From Bdellovibrionales bacterium (lineage in GTDB: Bacteria; Bdellovibrionota; Bdellovibrionia; Bdellovibrionales; UBA1609): a DNA stretch of 6,358 bases. The translations under genes were made by a program, and so were the position numbers. This document shows positions 6,269 through 6,358 of this stretch, in pieces; the stretch's first letter is position 1; each line of letters opens with the position of its first letter. The stretch is taken from assembly GCA_020435025.1 (NCBI GenBank), contig JAGRAG010000286.1:1-6358 (forward strand). Direction: 5' to 3'. The notes beneath the pieces are model-generated. The model did not search any database and had not been told where the DNA came from. It saw nothing but the letters and a program-made list of their open reading frames with translations.

Positions 6269-6358
6269 ATTTGTAGTACCATTTGTAAAGAGAGGTTGCT
6301 TTCACGGCTTTCCAGAACTTGGTCTCTTGAAATCGCTTTAAAACTGTAGCGCGATATT
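6249..6358 (-). CDS. C-terminal end of an upstream gene (partial; possibly the TIGR03546-type partner)
   Basis: One minus-strand frame stays open from the window edge for 35 codons and ends in TAA at 6249-6251, inside the first codons of the AsmA-like gene. The encoded tail is rich in aromatic and basic residues (TKFWKAVKATSLYKWYYKY, then DELYG). It looks more protein-like than the other two frames: one stops after six codons, and another, rich in Ser and Gln, ends in a TGA overlapping the ATG at 6268. TIGR03545 genes are known to occur next to a second uncharacterised family, TIGR03546, so this is the natural candidate, but 35 residues cannot confirm it. The overlap with the following start indicates a coupled gene pair. 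Confidence 0.6.
   Translation of the reverse strand, partial: YRATVLKRFQETKFWKAVKATSLYKWYYKYDELYG

Noticed and set aside
6269..6357. Alternative reading frame for the upstream gene ending in TGA that overlaps the ATG at 6268 by an ATGA junction.
   Set aside because: The ATGA junction is attractive, but its residues (SRDQVLESRESNLSLQM) look less like a real C-terminus than the aromatic/basic frame ending at 6249. It cannot be excluded without the sequence beyond the window.

Overview
All five protein-coding genes read on the minus strand, so the order of transcription runs from the right edge of the window to the left. The DNA looks like a Gram-negative (outer-membrane-bearing) bacterium: there are two lipoprotein signal peptides, a small outer-membrane beta-barrel ending in phenylalanine, and an AsmA-like inner-membrane-anchored protein. 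Base composition is moderate, roughly mid-40s percent G+C by eye. The overall style (lysine- and serine-rich envelope proteins and a large lipoprotein peptidase) would suit a Bdellovibrionota-type organism, but that placement is a guess and no taxonomic marker gene is present.

In transcription order: (1) 6358-6249, the last 35 codons of a gene that continues outside the window and overlaps the next start; (2) 6268-4337, a 643-residue protein resembling the TIGR03545 family, with a lysine-rich cytoplasmic tail, one transmembrane helix, an AsmA-like N-terminal segment, a long coiled-coil insert, a second beta-rich part and a C-terminal coiled coil; (3) 4325-1374, a 983-residue lipoprotein combining a six-blade TolB-like propeller, an M28 zinc peptidase with a PA-type insert, and a C-terminal PDZ domain; (4) 1250-924, a small orphan lipoprotein; (5) 805-182, a small outer-membrane barrel protein with its own promoter.

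Genes 1 to 3 are tightly packed (overlap, then 11 bases between stop and start) and are very likely one transcription unit. The stop codon of gene 2 forms the first three bases of the Shine-Dalgarno of gene 3. A compact 8-bp hairpin follows gene 3, then the small lipoprotein follows after a 123-base gap. The barrel gene appears to be transcribed separately, from a perfect -10 box so close to the ATG that the mRNA is probably leaderless.

The left end (1-181) holds no convincing gene. Its main content is a 128-bp near-perfect palindrome: 33-bp arms with one mismatch, enclosing a GC-rich centre that can fold into three small hairpins in a row. It begins exactly at base 1, so its true outer edge is not visible. 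This is the least explained and most interesting structure in the window. The genes themselves form a coherent cell-envelope set: an inner-membrane-anchored protein possibly bridging the periplasm, a periplasm-facing lipoprotein peptidase, a small lipoprotein and an outer-membrane barrel.
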